A stretch of 64,000 bases of DNA from assembly GCA_039707465.1 (NCBI GenBank), contig CM077643.1, positions 328,355,419 to 328,419,418 of the forward strand, in the 5' to 3' direction. Under the pieces are notes generated by a model that saw nothing but the letters and a program-made list of their open reading frames with translations, was not told where the DNA came from and searched no databases. Made by a program: the position numbers and the translations under genes. Source of the DNA: Rhabdophis nuchalis. Lineage: Eukaryota; Chordata; Lepidosauria; Squamata; Natricidae. This document shows positions 60,908-64,000 of this stretch, piece by piece (position 1 is the stretch's first letter; every line of letters starts with the position of its first letter).

Positions 60908-60915
60908 GTCTATCT

Positions 60916-61540
60916 GCTGCTTACTAACTTTTTTTTACAATGTAATACTATTCAGTGTTTTTAATAATTTTGCTATTCAAGAATATTTAATAGAATAGAG
61001 CTTAATATAACAACAACCATGTTTTATCAATATAACAGCACCACATCTGCATTGCAGCTGGTCTTGATGTTCTGCATAATATTAAAACTGGTACATTTGC
61101 ATTCTTCTCCTTCCCCTTCTTCATTTTTTTGGCTGTATAGTTGAAGCCTGAGGACAGGGATTTTCTAATTTTACTGATCTGTAAGTCACTCTGGGAAACT
61201 TTCCAGCTAAAAAGTGGAATGGAAACAGTTTGGGTTGAATTAATATAGATATGAACTAGGCTGAATTGCAATTTTAGCATAGAATTCTACCAAAGTTATT
61301 TCTTCTTATATTCTGGGACCAGTTTGAATGTTAGCATTGGTTTTCTGACACACATCATTATATACACTAATTAGAGGTCATTTACAGGCTCTTTGTGTTT
61401 CCAATTTGATGAAAGCAGTTGTGCCTTTGTCCTTAAGCTTTGCTCATTTTGGTCATGTGTACAATGTCATGACACACGTCCAAAAGAACGTGTGCTTTAC
61501 AGAATGTCATGATAATGGCACATTATTATTTTCAGCAATC
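60916..61540. other. AT-rich unique DNA, no gene seen
   Basis: No recognisable element between the two hAT copies. Confidence 0.5.
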
Positions 61541-61548
61541 CATTAGAA

Positions 61549-61683
61549 CAGGGGTCTCCAACCTTTACAACTTTACGTCTGAAGGACTTCAGCTCCCATA
61601 ATTCTTCAGCCAGCTTTGCTGGCTAGAGAAGTCTGGGAGCTGAAGTCTTTCAGACTTAAAGTTGCAAAGGTTGAGGACCCATG
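61549..61683. mobile_element. Palindromic hAT MITE
   Basis: Ends CAGGGGTCTCCAACCTTTAC and GCAAAGGTTGAGGACCCATG. The exact duplication CATTAGAA is at 61541-61548 and 61684-61691. Same family as 42809-42903. Confidence 0.92.
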
Positions 61684-61726
61684 CATTAGAATACCCTTTA
61701 TATGTAGAGGATGTATTTAGCCATAA

Positions 61727-61884
61727 AAGACAGCTGGGTGACCTTGGGCCAGTCACTCTCTTTCAACCCTGATAGCTGTTGCTGTGAGGAAAATAGAAGG
61801 AAGTTGTGTTGGATATGTATGTTACCCTGAGTTATTTGTGAAAATAACAAAAATGGAATGCAAATAAATAAAATAAAATAAATA
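61727..61884 (+). mobile_element. 5'-truncated tRNA-derived SINE
   Basis: Begins inside the body (AGCTGGGTGACCTTGGGCCA, GTCACTCTCTTTCAACCC), then GAGTTATTTGTGAAAATAAC and an AAATAAATAAAAT tail. The tRNA-like head is missing. Confidence 0.75.
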
Positions 61885-61927
61885 TTTCTCTGTGTGTGTA
61901 TCCTGGGCATGGAAACTCATTGGGTGA

Positions 61928-62840
61928 ATGTTTTTCAAAGCACCTGAAGGCCAGACAAGGAAGAATGGATGGACAATGAACAAGGAGAGATTCAACCTGG
62001 AAACAAGGAGAAATTTTCTGACAGAGAGAACAATCAACCAATGGAACAGCTCACCTTCGGAAGTTGTGGGAGATTCATCACTTGATTGGACGGCCATTTG
62101 TCAGAAATGGTGTAGGGTTTCCTGCTTGGGTGGTGGATTGGACTAGATGGACAACCATTTGAATATGAGCCAGCAGTGTGCAGCAGCTGCCAATAAAAGC
62201 CAACACAGTTCTAGGCTGCATAAACAGAGGGATAGAATCTAGATCACGTGAAGTGTTAATGCCACTGTATAGTGCCTTGGTAAGGCCACACTTGGAATAC
62301 TGCATACAGTTTTGGTCGCCACAATGTAGAAAAGACGTGGAGACTCTGGAAAGAGTGCAGAGAAGAGCAACCAAGATGATTAGGGGACTGGAGACTAAAA
62401 CATATGAAGAACGGCTGCAGGAGCTGGGTATGTCTAGTTTGATGAAGAGAAGGACCAGGGGAGACATGATAGCAGTGTTCCGATATCTCAGAGGGTGCCA
62501 CAAAGAAGAGGGAGCCAAACTATTCTCCAAGGCACCTGGGGGTAGGACAAGAAGCAATGGGTGGAAACTAATCAAGGAGAGAAGCAACTTAGAACTAAGG
62601 AGAAATTTCCTGACAGTTAGAACAATTAACCTCTGGAACAGCTTGCCTCCAGAAGTTGTGAATGCCCCAACCCTGGAAGCCTTTAAAAAGATGTTAGATC
62701 GCCATTTGTCTGAAATGGTATAAGGTTCCTGCCCACGCAGGGGGTTGGACTAGAAGATCTACAAGGTCCCTTCCAACTCTGCTATTGTATTGTATTGTAT
62801 TGTATCTACAAGGAACCTTCTAACTCTGTTAAAGCTAAGT
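61928..62840 (+). mobile_element. Old CR1 split by a younger CR1
   Basis: Old CR1 C-terminal and 3' UTR sequence runs to GGATTGGACTAGATG (about 62147). Its last part, TCTACAAGGAACCTTCTAAC, reappears after the younger CR1 at about 62805. Joining both halves gives an ordinary CR1 3' end, which shows the nested insertion. Confidence 0.8.
62148..62804 (+). mobile_element. Younger CR1 nested in an older CR1
   Basis: Starts abruptly at the codons for [15 protein letters not shown] and ends in four TATTG-like repeats. The frame 62178-62723 is open (181 codons) and ends in HLSEMV, the native CR1 C-terminus. An extra A in the AATAAAAGCC stretch shifts the first few codons. The left junction shares a few bases with the target, so the exact 5' boundary is ambiguous by 2-4 bp. 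Confidence 0.87.
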
Positions 62841-62935
62841 TTCAATATTGCTGTTTTGGGGATAAAATGGACAGCCTTCTTCACTATGCAAACTGCCATG
62901 TTCACGCCTAGTGAAAAGGCAAAGTTTCAGTCTAA

Positions 62936-63690
62936 ATAATAATCATAACAATGAGAAGAAGACCTGGCAATGACTAAAAGCAGGGAAGACAAAAAAAATG
63001 GCAGCAGAGCTAATTCTGGCTACAGAAGACCAAGCCTTAAAAATAAATGCATACAAAGCCAGAATTGAGAAGATAGCAATAGAGAGCAAATGCTGCCTTT
63101 GCGAAGAAGCTGACAAAGCAAAGGCATGACCCAGTAGCAAAAATGGTATACTGGAATATTTGCACAAAATGCAATTTGCCTGCAAGCAAGAACAGATGAG
63201 ACCACAAACTAAAGCAGTAAAAAAGGAAGAAGCTAAAATTCTCTGGGACTTTAGAATTCAAACAAACATTTGTCACACAACATCCCAGACTTAACAACAG
63301 TCAATAAGAAAGACAGAAAAAAATCTGGGTAGTGAATGTTGTTATACCTGCAGACAGAGCCACAAATAGAAGTAGAATAACTGTGAGAAAAGAAAGCAAA
63401 GATAATAGGCGTAGCAATAGGTGTCTTGGATGCAATCCCAGAAAATCTGGAACACCACTTGAATGCTATCATCATTGACAAAAATCACCACTAGTCAATT
63501 ACAAAAGACAGCTTTACTTGGAAAAGCTTACATCTTGTACCAATAATAACCATCAAACAACATCCGCCTCTCCCAGGTCCTTGGGAAGGACACAATAGGT
63601 GGACAAAAGTGTCAAATCCAGTCTAAATATCTGGCTATGCGACCAACCACAATAATATAGACACTCTAGTTACAATAGTTATTTAAAACA
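62936..63690 (+). mobile_element. R4/Dong-like LINE 3' remnant (restriction-like endonuclease end)
   Basis: Decayed coding sequence in shifting frames. Readable pieces in order are AELILATEDQALKINAYKAR and SKCCLCEEAD (about 62999-63125), VAKMVYWNICTKCNLPASKN (about 63132-63195), KKEEAKILWDFRIQTNICHT (about 63218-63280) and VVIPADRATNRSRI (about 63340-63382). This order (paired cysteines, a W-containing helix, then LWDF...QT and an IP.D segment) is that of the C-terminal zinc knuckle and restriction-like endonuclease of R2/R4/Dong-clade LINEs. The catalytic RPD segment is not preserved and stops and frameshifts are frequent. Family assignment is from recognition, not search. Confidence 0.6.
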
Positions 63691-64000
63691 AATCGGCACG
63701 CACTTTTCAATGGGATTCAAATGAGCTTCCAGAAATGCAGTTGGGAAATAAAAATTCAAGCAAATGTTTCATTTGGCTTCAATAAAGTGTGTGTTCTTTG
63801 TTCAAAGACTTTCTTTGCAAATCTGATTTGATAGTTTCCTGATTCTGCACCAAGTACTGGATGTTTCTGAACCTTCATGACCACTAAGCAAATTCAAACT
63901 GGTTGGTACAGCTGGATGCTATCTTTTCATCTCTGCCACACAGCAACATTTAAGACTGAATTTGGTACAACAAATCTTGAGGTGGCACATTTTAATACAG

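Overview
The window is vertebrate nuclear DNA, most likely from a squamate reptile and probably a snake. The evidence is one intact vertebrate GPCR gene, AT-rich single-copy DNA, CR1 LINEs ending in (TATTG)n-type tails, L2-clade LINEs, an R4/Dong-like LINE remnant, tRNA-derived SINEs and many short hAT elements. Nothing bacterial, viral or organellar was seen.

The only intact host gene is CHRM3 (muscarinic acetylcholine receptor M3) on the + strand. A splice acceptor ends at 34470 and the complete 598-codon coding sequence sits in one exon at 34490-36286. The 3' UTR probably runs about 1.8 kb to an AATAAA at 38101. In vertebrates the CHRM3 5' UTR exons lie far upstream, so 1-34470 is probably intron or 5' flank, and the DNA after about 38.1 kb is downstream flank.

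Region by region: 1-13.4 kb is unique AT-rich DNA with hAT elements (871-1264; a hAT inside a hAT at 2117-2869; 9680-10063), a tRNA-like sequence and a SINE. 13.47-16.08 kb is a long CR1 copy. 17.29-18.13 kb is a very GC-rich hAT element. 18.2-34.4 kb is mostly unique DNA with LINE fragments, a Tigger-like MITE, a SINE split by a hAT, and two copies of a head-plus-inverted-repeat retroelement. 34.47-38.1 kb is CHRM3. 38.9-48.7 kb holds more hAT, CR1 and L2 fragments, a Tigger-like MITE abutted by a hAT, and the best foldback copy. 48.97-53.16 kb is an L2 split by a young CR1 with a GGTA target duplication. 53.4-54.6 kb is an older CR1 split by a hAT. 57.25-60.35 kb is a nearly full-length L2 on the minus strand. 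60.5-62.8 kb holds hAT, SINE and CR1-in-CR1 insertions. 62.94-63.7 kb is a decayed R4-type LINE 3' end.

Three observations stand out. First, flanking direct repeats could be read by eye for about fifteen hAT copies; most are 8 bp with a central TA, the signature of Buster-type hAT transposases. Second, three copies of one short family share a fixed head and 3' end, differ in how much inverted repeat they carry, and are each flanked by 10-15 bp direct repeats. This suggests a Penelope-like or snap-back retroelement. Third, the CHRM3 third extracellular loop has CxC where mammalian muscarinic receptors have CxxC. All family names come from recognition; no database search was possible.
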